Shown here piece after piece: positions 10,074 through 19,875 of a stretch of 64,000 nucleotides of DNA (positions within the stretch are counted from its first letter, which is position 1; every line of letters begins with the position of its first letter). The translations under genes and the position numbers were made by a program. The stretch is from Symbiodinium natans (taxonomy: Eukaryota > Sar > Dinophyceae > Suessiales > Symbiodiniaceae): the NCBI GenBank assembly GCA_905221605.1, contig CAJNDS010001768.1:408616-472615 (forward strand), in the 5' to 3' direction. The notes beneath the pieces were generated by a model. The model searched no databases. It saw nothing but the letters and a program-made list of their open reading frames with translations, and was not told where the DNA came from.

Positions 10074-10347
10074 TGCTTCTTGATCCCAAAGATCTTGAAA
10101 GAACACTTAACCGCAGGGAACCTAATTTGGGCTCATAACCTACGGGGGCAACCGAAGGGGAAAAGGGAAAGAAATCAACCCTTAACAGTTGCCTATATGG
10201 ATTTCCCAGATCGAACCAGTAAGAGAAGAACCCCACCCTTGAGGGAAAGGCCAGGGGAGAAGGGTCGGGACTACTACCTCCCACAAGACCCAACACCCAA
10301 CAAACGGACACAACCTTTTCAACGAAAAGCGGACGGCTCTGGGCCAT
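9997..10347 (-). CDS. Small upstream ORF starting in the 5' LTR
   Basis: Its ATG (10347) follows directly after the spliced-leader-like sequence in the LTR, and it overlaps the start of the large CCCH ORF in another frame. The first 69 residues are encoded in the LTR and recur in the 3' LTR copy. No domain is recognised. It may be an upstream ORF affecting translation of the large ORF, or merely open by chance. Confidence 0.3.
   Translation of the reverse strand: MAQSRPLFVEKVVSVCWVLGLVGGSSPDPSPLAFPSRVGFFSYWFDLGNPYRQLLRVDFFPFSPSVAPVGYEPKLGSLRLSVLSRSLGSRSNAFSEAMAPTCLGWWTEWWSWKWCS
10128..10140 (-). other. Primer-binding site, half-tRNA initiator-Met type
   Basis: Directly after the 5' LTR, the minus strand reads GGTTATGAGCCCA. 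This is complementary to an initiator-tRNA anticodon stem-loop containing CUCAUAACC. Drosophila copia primes from a cleaved half of initiator tRNA-Met in the same way. The exact dinoflagellate tRNA sequence was not checked. Confidence 0.7.
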
Positions 10348-10432
10348 CTTGAGCCAAATATGATTTCCGGGTTCATTGACCCATCCAACCCCAACACGAA
10401 CTCCTTTCTACAATACCAATTGCAGCTCCGCA
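10141..10432 (-). repeat. 5' LTR of the CCCH element
   Basis: Identical, by reading, to 1588-1879 over 292 bp. On the minus strand it starts TGCGGAG and ends CCCCCGTA. It directly abuts the primer-binding site on the inner side and TAGGG on the outer side, and should hold the promoter of the element. Confidence 0.9.
10348..10371 (-). promoter_or_regulatory. Spliced-leader-like sequence in the LTR
   Basis: The minus strand reads CATATTTGGCTCAAG followed at once by ATGG. The dinoflagellate spliced leader ends CATTTTGGCTCAAG, so 14 of the last 15 bases match allowing one inserted base; further upstream the match fades. The 3' LTR has the same at 1795-1818. Relic leaders are known in dinoflagellate genes that passed through trans-spliced mRNA, and the AG could also serve as a trans-splice acceptor. 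A coincidental match is possible. Confidence 0.5.
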
Positions 10433-10437
10433 TAGGG

Positions 10438-13400
10438 TTTAGGGTTTAGGGTTTAGTGAGAAGAGTTTCTCTTTCAGCCTGGGCGAACCTGCAAACCAAC
10501 TCCTGAACTCCGTGCAGGCTTCAACCTCCTCTGAGCCGGGGGTGAAGGCGTGGGGTTTAGGAGTTAGGCCCAGTTAGGGTTTAGGGTTTAAGGTTTAGGG
10601 TTTAGGGTTTAGGGGGACCTCGAGGCTTCAAGGCTTCACAGAGCTCTCTTGCTGAGGCAGGCGTCTGCCTGATTGTTGAGGAACGGCTTGCACCAGGAGC
10701 AAAGCCCCATCTGGATGCCAGACCAAATTGGATACCTCAGTAAACCCTAAACCATAAACCCTAAACTTCCCCTAGGCCCTAGACCCTAAACCTAGACCCT
10801 AAAACCCTAAACCCCCCCCTGGACTCCTAGAATACCCTAGTAACCCTTGAACGGTTAACACCGTAATCCAACTCCAAAAAGGGTTTAAGGTTTAGGGCTT
10901 CGGATAGCATGCCATACACTTGCCCCTAAAACCCTAAACCCTAAACCCTAAACCCTTTGCCCTTAAAGCCTTCCGTCGCCTGCTTTTTGGCACACTTGTA
11001 CTTTTCCCTGTCCTTCTGACTAGTAAAAGGCCGAATTGCATCAGGAACCCGAGGGGAGTGTCAGGCCAATCCCCTCGAAGAGAAGGTCTGAATAAACCCA
11101 GCTATATGTGTGTGCGTGCCAATGCCGGCTCTACCCACCGTAGCTTGGAACCAAAGTCCCCAAAACCCGAAACAGTAAACCCTAGCTCCTAAACCCTAAG
11201 CTCTAAACTCTAAACCCTAGCCCTAAACCCTAAACCTAAACCTAGTAATCAGTAGGAGCATCAAGCCTAATCCCTGAACCGCCAAAGCTCTACGTGTTGC
11301 GATACCCAGGTTTACCGTAAAACACCCAAGTAAGCCCGATAAGACCCACGCTAAAATTGAAACATACTGTGCAGGACCTGTTTTACGGATCATCGCGTTT
11401 ACCTCACTACTGAACCCTGAATTAAGAGTCCATGCTATAATGACCCAACACCCTAAACCCCTACACTCTAAACCCTAATCCCCCAACCTCTAAGCCCTAA
11501 AACCCCTGAGCTCAAAATCCTAAAGTTCAAAACCCTGAGACCCTAAACTCTGAACCTTAAACCCCTAACCCCTAACCCCTGAACCCTTGAACCCTAAACC
11601 CTAACCCCTAAACCCCTAAACCCTAAACCCTAAGCCCTAAACCCCTGGGGCGAGGCGCAGAAGCAGCTTCGCCTTGTCATCCTGAGCTTGACATCGGCGC
11701 CCGGGGGCAAGGCGACGTTTAGGGTTTAGGGGTTAGGGTTTTGGGGTTTAGGGTTTAGGGTTTAGGGTTTGGGGTTTAGGGTTTCGGGTTTAGGGTTTGG
11801 GGTTTGGGGTTTGGAGTTTAGGGTTTAGGGTTTGGGGTTTTGGGGTTTAGGGTTTAAACCCTATCAACCCTCTAAGCCTTATGTGACTTGTCGGTGTGCA
11901 GGGCTTGTAACGCTTGTAGGGTTTATAAATGGGCTTGTACTAGGATGACCCCTCTGAGAAAGATTCCTAAACATCATCCTCTTAAGCCCACTAAGGGAAT
12001 ATCAAATATCCCAAAGGCCTATCTTATACCTAGTAGCCCTAAACCCCAAATATCTCGGGGTTCTGGGACAGGGGCTCCGCTGAGTGTGAGGTTCTAAAGC
12101 ATTCGGGTTAAGCGCCTCGCAGGGCTTATAAGGATTGTCGGGCTTGGGTGGCCCGGAAGTCCCTCAACAAACCCTAAACCCTAGACCCTAAACAAGAAAC
12201 CTGGGACCCCTCCGCCCCTTGCGGTTTCGGGTTTAGGCGTTTGGGGGGTGGGGGCTGGAGGTGCAAGCGGCTTTGGGCTTCGAGGTTAATGGTTGACCTA
12301 AAGTAAGGCGGAGACATTCGCATCAACCCGAAGTGAAAGGCTAAGCTGCCCAAAACATCGTAGACCCTGGACACGAAACGCCCTAAAGAAGGAACCGGGT
12401 AGCCGCCGGGTAGCCCTTAAACCTGCTCTAAACCCCGAAGCCCTGAACCGCAAGCACCGAACATGAACCGGAATCCCGAGGCCCCCAATCCTGCAACTCC
12501 CGACTTTGGGGGGAGGATTCGGGGAAGACAGGGTTTAGGGTTTAGGGTTTAGGGTTTAGGGTTTGGGGGTTTAGGGTAGAGGCTTAAGGGTTTCGGGCTT
12601 AGGGCTTAGGTGGGACAAAGGTACCCTCGACCCCCCCTTCCCTCCTAAAGCCCATGGACCATGGACGATAAATACCTTTACCTAAACCTTAAGCCTTACA
12701 AACAAATTTCAGACTAGTCCCCTTAGCAACCTGCTGTGTAGAGGAAGCTAGCAGAATGGGGAACAATGACCCAAACCCTAAACACCCCGAAGCCTCAAAC
12801 CTGAAAACCCTGGCCCTAAACCCTACCCCTAAACTTGCCCTAAACCCCAAACCCTAAACCTTAAACCCTAAACCCCAAACCCTAAACCCCTAAACCCCTA
12901 AACCCTAAACCCTAGACCCCAAACCCTAAAGCCTTAAGCGCTTTCGATTCGTTTCAAGGGCTTCGGGTGCTTCGGGGTGCTGAGTTTTTTGATATTTTAG
13001 GGGTCTTAAAAGTTTTATCTTACTGGCCCAAAACCCAAGGAAATACAAGTTGAAACTTTCAGAATAAGCTACCTTATAAGAAGCCCAAAAGTTGAAAAGT
13101 TGGGTTTTGAGCCAGTAAGTTATCGGGGTTTGAAAGGGCGTTTTGCGGGCTTCTAGTGGTTTGGGTTATTTGGGCTTACGGCTTGTTAGGGGTTGCGGGC
13201 TTTAATTTTTTCTTTGGTGGGGTGAAGCTGGTTTCGGCAAGCAAACGCAAGGAGGTCCTTTTTTGGCCAACAGCTGGAGCACTGTGCGTTCTGAGAACCA
13301 CCAGGAGGGACCAAAAGAAACCCGTCAAAAAACATCCCCGTGACAGCTGCAACCCTGATGTTAACCCTACAAGCCCCACAAAGCCCGATTAATCCTATCA

Positions 13401-13602
13401 AACCCTTTAAATCCTACAAGCCCTATAAAACCGATAAGAAAAGCTATAAAAAAAAACCTGCAAAAGCCCTACCAAAAACCCAATCAATGCGATTAAAAAA
13501 AAACTATACAAGCCCGGTAATTAAACCCTAAACCCTAAACCCTAAACCCTAAACCTTAAACCCTAGACCCTAAACCCTAAACAGGAACCCTTCTCAAGCC
13601 CC
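10438..13602. repeat. Telomere-repeat mosaic with probable exon remnants
   Basis: TTTAGGG and CCCTAAA arrays, many degenerate (11150-11250, 11450-11640, 11716-11850, 12530-12600, 12770-12930, 13520-13580), separate short GC-rich pieces. Some are open on the minus strand and could be exons: 10960-11040 (reads TSQKDREKYKCAKKQATEG), 10640-10740 and 13215-13345. I could not link them into a gene. Nothing else is recognised. Confidence 0.7.
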
Positions 13603-16600
13603 TCAGTAGACCTTGCGCTTCTTCTTCGCCGACTCCTTGTTCGCCTCGGAGTTCCCCAGCAGCTTGCAGACCAAGGGCGGAAGGCTTCCCTTCCTGGGTT
13701 TAGGGTTTAGGGTTTAGGGTTTAGGGTTTAGGGTTTTGGGTTTGGGGTTTGGGGTTTAGGGTTTGGGGTTTAGGGTTTAGGGTATGGGGGTTTGGGATTT
13801 ATGGTATTTTAGGCTTAGGGAAGTCGAGGGCGTTCTGCAAAACCAACATCCGCACTTGGGCCAGCAAACTCATTAGTTGGCTCCTCCTACAAAAGATCCT
13901 CCAATATATGTGCATGTTCATTCTTAAACTCCTACCGTTTCTTAAGCCCTAAACCCTAAACCCTAAACCCTAAATACACCCGGCCCTGCACCCTGCCCTG
14001 CACCCTCTCTCGAGCGGCAATAAAGAATCGAAAAAGAACAACAATGATACCCGGAGCCCCTAAACCCGACTTGGAGCCCAGCAGCGTTCTTGTTATGACA
14101 GGGGCACCCCCTTTTGTTTGGGTTGGTGACATGTATAAGTATAAGAAAACCCAACAGCCAAAAAACAGGGGCAAAGGGTACCACTGGGCTACCAACTACC
14201 TGAATCTGAATAACCTCAAACCCTAAACCCTAAACCCTAAACCCTAAAACCTAAACCCTAAACCCTAAACCCTAGTTAGAATATTCCCAAGGTCGTGCCT
14301 GGCTTCTGCAACATGGCTTGGATCTTCGAGCTCCTCGGTTGGAGATGGCCTAAACCCTAAACCCTAAACCCTGAACCCTAAACCCTAAACCCTGTAGCCT
14401 CTGAGACACTCCTCCAGAAGATGCCGCACTTAAGCCCGTAAAGGTATTAGGGTGAAGGTTTAGGGTCTTTAGGGTTTAGGGTCTAGGGTTAGGGTTTAGG
14501 GTCTTTGGGGCTTAGGGTCTTTAGGGTTTAGGGTGTTAAGGGTTCAGGGTGTAGCCAAAAAAGCTCCTACAGCAGGGACATCCGTTTCGTCCAATAGATA
14601 ACACATCAAAACAGTAATAAAACGTGAACAAATTCTACGCACCCGCAAAATTCTGTCAACCAAAAAAGCACATCCTTGTTGGCCCTCAACCCCACAGACC
14701 CCCAAACACCCTAGTAAAACTTAAGCCACAAGCTCTAACCCCAAGAGACGTTCACAAACAGAAGCGCTCAATCCTAAACCCCTAAGTCTGAACTCCGAAA
14801 CACTTAACCCCAAACAAAAACATTCAAAAACATGTCGAATGACCCTAAACCCTAAACCCTAAACCCTAAACCCTAAACCCTAAACCCTAAACCCTAAACC
14901 CTAAACCCTAAACCCGACCAAGGCTCTTTGTCCCGAAGGAGACGCACGCCCTCTCGAGCGACTGAAGCTTCTTGAGCACCGCCGCCTCGGTGATGTCGAT
15001 GAAGCTGTGAACCCCTATCATGTCCTGCGGCTTTTAGGGTTTAGGGTTTAGGGTTTGGGATGTAGGGTTTAGGGTTTAGGGTTTGGGGTTTGGGGTTTGG
15101 GCTTTGGGCTTTAGGGTTTTGGGGATTAAGGGCTTAGGATGGTTTATGGTCTCGGGCTGAGGGTTTTGAAGGTTTAGGGTGCAGTTCTGGGGGGTTGCGC
15201 TTTACAACGTATCTCTGCGTTGGCCTTAAAAACCTTTAAAACAAAAACGCTCTCTCTCTCTCTCTCCAATGATACATATATATTGGGTCCCTTCTACAGC
15301 CAGGTAAGGAAGAACATGAAATGTTCTAAAAGCCAACCCAGATCTGTCTTGGTTTACAGGGGCTTATTATAAGGGAACCCAAACCTCAATAAGGGCTGGT
15401 TACCCTTTACCCTGAACCCTAACCCCTAACCCCTAACCCCTAACCCCTAAACCCTAAACCCTAAACCCTCAACCCTAAACCCTAAACCCTAAACCCTAAA
15501 CCCTGTCCTGAAGTACATCTGCCAGGACCTGCACCACATTCTCCACCTGCCAGCGGTGCGCCAAGTCCAAGGCCACCAGTGTGGTCCTCGTGGGGAACCG
15601 AAGGACCCCCAAAAAGGGGTTTAGGGTTTAGGGTTTAGGGTTTAGGGTTTAGGGTTTAGGGTTTAGGGTTTAGGGTTTAGGGTGATGGTTCTCATAGAAC
15701 CTTAAAAGGCATTATAAGCGCATAGGATATGATGACCCCTAAACCCTAAACCCTATAAACCCTATAAACCCTAAGCCCTAAGCCCTAAACCCTAAACCCT
15801 AAACCCTAAACCCTAAACCCTAAACCCTAGCCCTAAACCCTAAACCCTACACCCCAAAATGTTGGGTTCACTTGGTCCCCCAAGGGTCTGGTGGTCGGGG
15901 TTCCTCCTCGTGGCATTCGTGTAGAGCATGTCGAGGAACCTCTTTCATGGGGTTTAGGGTTTAGGGTTTAGGGTTTAGGGTTTAGGGTTTAGGGTTTAGG
16001 GTTTAGGGTTTAGGGTTTAGGGTTTAGGGTTGAGGGTCCTTATTGGGTTTAAGAATCCTTAAACATGTAAAATGTTACCCAACTCGGACGAAGGAACAGT
16101 GAGACACCGCTGCTTGGGTCGTTGAGGACTTTTATGCGCTTTTGCACACCTTGGGTTTAGGGTTAGGGTTTCGGGCTTAGGGTTCAGCATCTCATGACTC
16201 CGGTATCGAATATCTACCCACCCACCCTTAGCGTTAGGAAAACCTTCTAGTTTCTATTTCATGTCATCACAAGAACGCAATTGTTCTTAAAGAGGGTGCT
16301 CAGCTCGCAAGCACCCTTATACGGGTTTAGGGTTTAGGGTTTAGGTTTTAGGGTTTAAATTAGGGTTTAGGGTTTAGGGGTCTGGGGTTTAGGGTCTAGG
16401 GTTTAGGGGTTAGGGCCCTCAACCCTCAACCCTAAACCCTAAACCCTAAACCGCAACATGTTATAACTGGGGTCTGTTCTTGTCCGTTTGATCTTTGCAA
16501 AGGAACTCAGAAACCCAAAGAGGAAAACATGGTACAACTGGAATGCACAGATACCTTCTACCATGCAGGATTCCAGCATGGCTTTCAGAACGGGAGATGC

Positions 16601-19600
16601 TGCGGCAAGGACCATGTCCTTGGTAGCTTGCTCTTCATGGTTGAAGGCTTTGAGCTTTAGCACGGTGTTAGGGATTTAGGGTTTTAGGGCTTGTGGCTTT
16701 AGGGTAGCTTAGGGATGAACTCTAGCAAATTCCTATTTATAGCATCTGCATGATTCATGCTAAACCTGAACCAAAGCTTACGTACATAAAGCCTACGTAC
16801 CCTAAACCCTAACCCCTAACCCCTAACCCCTAAACCCTAAACCCTAAACCCTAACCTGAACCCAAGCTTACGTACATAAAGTTTACGTAGATGCTCACCC
16901 ACGGGTCGTGGGCTGTCACCTCACCGTCTGCGGTTTCGAACGTCACGTTGTGCGTGTCGGTCATCCTTGGGTTCGACTTCAAGGAGTGCCTAGGGTTTAG
17001 GGTTTAGGGTTTAGGGTTTAGGGTTTAGGGTTTAGGGTTTAGGGTTTAGGGGGCTCCCTCTTTCCACTTTTTTTGGGGGGTGGGATCCTACAACGAGGAG
17101 TAACGTGTGTTGCGGGTAATATAAGGGAACCCCTTTTTTGGGAACGACTGCAAGGGGAACTAGCACTGCGATCCTAACCCAGGCATACTAGAAGAGTTGA
17201 ACTAAACCCTACACTCTGAACCCTGAACCCCAAACCCCAAACCCTAAACCCTAGGGCTTAACAAGGGCTTTAGGGTTCATGTAGCCTCCAAGGATCTCCA
17301 AGACGGCCTCCCATCTATCGAGCACACCTCGGTGGGAACGCCCCCCTAAAAGCCCCTGTAGGCATGGGTTTTGGGTTTTGGGTTTTGGGTTTTGGGTTTT
17401 GGGTTTTGGGTTTTGGGTTTTGGGTTTGGGGTTTTGGGTTTTGGGTTTTGGGTTTTGGGTTTTGGGTGTTGGGTTTTGGGTTTTGGGTTTTGGGCTATTC
17501 CTAAACATGGGGGTTTACGATATCAGTGGCTACCTTGTTGGAGTCCCTATTACAAGGGAATCCTACTATTCGAGGGTTTATATTAGGGGTCCTGTATTTT
17601 CGCATGATCCCCTTTATACCCACTAAAGGAAATTCAAAATCCCCCATATGGCCTACCAAGACACCCGGATTGATGGTGACCTTCTCCTTGGTAGCCCAGT
17701 TACCATACAAAAACAAGGGGTTACTGTATAATGGAACCTTCCCTAAACCCTAAACCCTAAACCCTAAACCTAAACCCTAAACCCTAAACCCTAAACCCTA
17801 AACCATAAACCCTATAAACCCTAAACCCTAAACCCTCAAGTGGCGGCAAAAAAGGCAAAAAGGGCGCCACTGGGCTGCAAAGTCTCACTTGCCCGTGGCG
17901 GTGTTGAGATCACGGAGACAACGGACTCCAAAAAGCTGCGCTCGACTTGCCAATCCACCCCTTAGGAAACTTTTGGAGGGTTCAGGGTTCAGGGTTTCGG
18001 GTTCAGGGTTTAGGGTTCAGGGTTTAGGGTTCAGGGTTTAGGGCTTCCGCACCCCGGGACTTTTTCCGACTACAACCCTGCCCAGAGAAGCCTACGCACA
18101 AAAGCCGTTTGGGGTTTAGGGCTCAGGGCTTAGGGTTTGGAATTTATAGGGTTTGGGGTGTAGGGCTAGGGTTTAGGGTATGGGTTGCGGTTGTACTTCC
18201 AAAAAACGCCTATGCACTACAAAGACGTTTGGGGCTTAGTGTTTAGGGCTTCATTCCCTAAAAAGGCGCCCCAGAGAGCTTCATGCAAGGCCAGCGTGAG
18301 CGACAAAGCAGTGTGCCCGACCAAGTTGACATTGACGGTTGTCTCCTCTCGTTGGTTCGTCTTCCAGATGTCCTGACTTGTGCTTTCGACCCGTGAAAGC
18401 TATGAAGCCGGAAACCCAAACGGGAAGGAAGCAGGCAAAAACAAAAAAAAACTAAACCCTAAACCCGAAACTCTACACCCTAAACCCTAAACCCATCTTA
18501 ACCCTAAACCCTAAACCCATCTAAACACTAAACCCGAAACCCTAAACCCTATACACGCGACCCAGCATCGAAGTTGTGGGCACCCGCGGGTGCCTCCTGT
18601 TTAGGATCGGCACCCATCCGGAGGAGCCATGTCCTAGACACAAGGGTTTAGGGTTTGGGGTTTAGGGTTTGGGGTTTGGGGTTTAGGGTTTAGGGTTTGG
18701 GGTTTAGGGTTTGGGGTTTAGGATTTTTGGGTTTAGGGTTTAGGGTTTAGGGTTTGGTTTAGGATTTAGGGTAAACCAGAAATAAGAAGGGCTCAGGATA
18801 TAGGTTGACCCGGGGGTAACATAGGAAACAAAAAAAAGGTGCCCTTTCTGGTTCTGCACCCTCAAGAGAGGAAAAAGTGCCTACTCTGGGCACTTTTGGG
18901 CGTTGAGGGTTTTAGGATTTAGGGCCCCCCCCCCCCCCCCCCCCCTGTTTGGGGTTTTATAGTGTAGGTGTTTAGGGTTTTAGGGTTTAGGGTTTGCCCC
19001 CCTTTTGGGAATTGCGGCCTAAAGACCCTCTTGGGGTCTGGGGTTTGGGGGCTGAGTTGTGGGCCCTAACCCCTAAACCCTAAACCCTTCTGGTTCCCCT
19101 ACACATAGCACATAGCACCTAGCAAAACTAGACCCAAGAGCAACCTAGGACTGGTGTAAAGAGGGTTCTAAAGGAACCCAACTCTTCCCCCCCCCCCCCC
19201 CCCCCCCAAAACAAAGGGAGTAAGGGCCTCACCCTAAACCCTAAACCCTAAACCCTAAACCCTAACAGTAAACCCCAAACCCCAAACCCCAAACCCCAAA
19301 CCCCAAACCCTAAACCCTAAACCCTAAACCCTAAACCCTAAACCCTAAACCCTAAACCCTAAACCCTAAACTAAACCGGATGTGAAAAAAACACAAACTT
19401 GGTCTGGGTGTCAGGATGTCCAGGATGGTCTTGTGAATCTCCGGGCGGGTCACGCCATCCAAGATTGCCGCATGCAGGATCGGTGCCTCTAGACCCAGGA
19501 CGGAGTGAAACGTTAGGATTTAGGATTTAGGATTTAGGGTTTAGGGTTTAGGGTTTAGGGTTTAGGGTTTAGGGTTTAGGGTTTAGGGTTTAGGGTGACC

Positions 19601-19875
19601 CAAGGGTAATCTAGGAATAAAAAAGGGTGCCCTTTTGTTTGGTTCTTCTAAGGGACCTAAACCCCCAAAAGAAAGGGAATCAGGGCCAACCCTAAACCCA
19701 AAAGACTAAACCCTAAAACCTTAACCCGAAACCCTAAACCCTAAACCCTAAACCCTGAACCCTAAACCCTAAACCCTAAACCCGAAGGGTCCTAGGCCTC
19801 GTAGGGGCTGTCGCAGCTCCTCCAGTCAAAGCACGCCGGAGTAAACCGCTGCAATGCCTCCGCAAGATTGTTGGG
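13603..19875 (-). CDS. Ankyrin-BTB gene, at least 13 short exons
   Basis: Exons placed by frame and protein continuity: 19875-19798, 19486-19413, 18633-18570, 18372-18270, 17960-17887, 17686-17657, about 17345-17280, 16990-16908, 16618-16555, 16149-16089, 15940-15889, 15586-15508, from 15023 to about 14920, and the last at 13693-13603. The first exons read as ankyrin helices (APILHAAILDGV; LLRMGADP; GHTALSLTLAL). From 16990 the product is a BTB/POZ fold: NVTFETADGEV, then DMVLAAASPVLKAMLES, FLDMLYTN, and ALDLAHRWQVENVV. The C-terminus ends in SAKKKRKVY and a TGA, an apparent nuclear localisation signal. BTB domains usually recruit cullin-3 ligases or other partners; the target here is unknown. 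The introns carry TTTAGGG/CCCTAAA arrays and most are GA-AG. The 5' end was not found. The last exon, joined after a gap at 14920-13693, is assigned with less certainty. Confidence 0.75.
15024..15507 (-). other. GA-AG intron bounded by telomere-like repeats, GAC duplicated
   Basis: Sense reading: exon ends CTTCAG, intron starts GACAGGGTTTAGGG and ends CCCTAAAAGCCGCAG, next exon starts GACATG. GAC occurs at both junctions (15505-15507, 15021-15023). Removing 484 nt keeps the frame (VLQDMIGVHSF). The two intron ends are inverted telomere-like arrays, so they could pair and bring the splice sites together. A CT microsatellite lies at 15248-15267. Confidence 0.7.
15587..15888 (-). other. GA-AG intron with family D end and GACC duplication
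   Basis: Sense: exon ends CACCA, intron starts GACCCTTGGGGGACC and ends CCCCACGAG, next exon starts GACCACACTG. GACC is duplicated (15885-15888, 15583-15586). The 302-nt intron carries TTTAGGG and CCCTAAA arrays in inverted order; removal gives a continuous BTB protein (HQTTLVALDLAHRW). The left end matches the family D terminus seen at 22813-22927. Confidence 0.75.
16619..16907 (-). other. GA-AG intron, GAC duplicated
   Basis: Sense: exon ends GCCCAC, intron starts GACCCGTGGGTGAG and ends GCTACCAAG, next exon starts GACATGG. GAC is duplicated (16905-16907, 16616-16618). Removal of 289 nt joins GEVTAH to DMVLAAASPVL, the expected BTB core. Contains a CCCTAAA array at about 16800-16858. Confidence 0.75.
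17365..17495. repeat. Homogeneous TTTTGGG variant array
   Basis: About 18 copies of a 7-bp unit with an extra T in place of A relative to TTTAGGG, with only two or three deviations. It lies in an intron of the ankyrin-BTB gene. Open frames through it are repeat artefacts. Confidence 0.9.
17687..17886 (-). mobile_element. Family B introner: an intron that is a whole inverted-repeat element
   Basis: Sense: exon ends AGT; intron starts GAG then ACTTTGCAGCCCAGTG, and ends GGGCTACCAAG; the next exon starts GAG. GAG is duplicated (17884-17886, 17684-17686). The termini are imperfect inverted repeats of the family B type (ACTTGGTAGCCCAGT; compare 45113-45224 and 44770-44903). A CCCTAAA array (17744-17838) fills the middle. 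Removal of 200 nt gives PPRASEKVTINPGVL across the junction, including a 30-nt exon at 17657-17686. Confidence 0.75.
18634..19412 (-). other. GA-AG intron, GAC duplicated, 779 nt
   Basis: Sense: exon ends GACATCCT, intron starts GACACCC and ends TCTAG, next exon starts GACATGG. GAC is present at 19410-19412 and 18631-18633. Joining gives DILTWLLRMGAD, a continuous ankyrin helix pair. The intron holds TTTAGGG/CCCTAAA arrays, a C20 run near 18926-18945 and family E repeats at 18805-18870 and 19129-19228. Confidence 0.7.

Larger units (their letters stand above)
1588..10432 (-). mobile_element. Complete LTR retroelement without polymerase, encoding a giant CCCH zinc-finger protein
   Basis: Identical 292-bp direct repeats (1588-1879, 10141-10432) flank an 8.3-kb interior. 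Read on the minus strand, each LTR starts TGCGGAG and ends CCCCCGTA. A primer-binding site complementary to the anticodon stem-loop of initiator tRNA-Met follows the 5' LTR directly, and AGGGGGAG directly precedes the 3' LTR. A TAGGG duplication brackets the element. The interior holds a 2426-codon ORF with WW, S1-like and six CCCH motifs and a 198-aa basic ORF. I find no protease, integrase, reverse transcriptase or RNase H. It is therefore a large non-autonomous LTR element, presumably mobilised by a copia-type partner. LTR identity and intact ORFs imply a recent insertion. A host gene flanked by LTRs by chance is unlikely given all the hallmarks. Confidence 0.85.

Noticed and set aside
2352-10083. 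Numerous plus-strand ORFs opposite the CCCH gene, such as 4272-4997
   Set aside because: Shadows of a continuous 2426-codon frame; low complexity and no domain.
14843-15120. Tiny telomere-capped chromosomes ligated together (CCCTAAA-unique-TTTAGGG units)
   Set aside because: The unique pieces are consecutive exons of one protein in order and frame on the minus strand, so repeat-filled introns explain the pattern better.
17371-17626. ORFs rich in FWVLGFG on the plus strand
   Set aside because: Pure translation of the TTTTGGG array; the 7-bp unit stays open in several frames.
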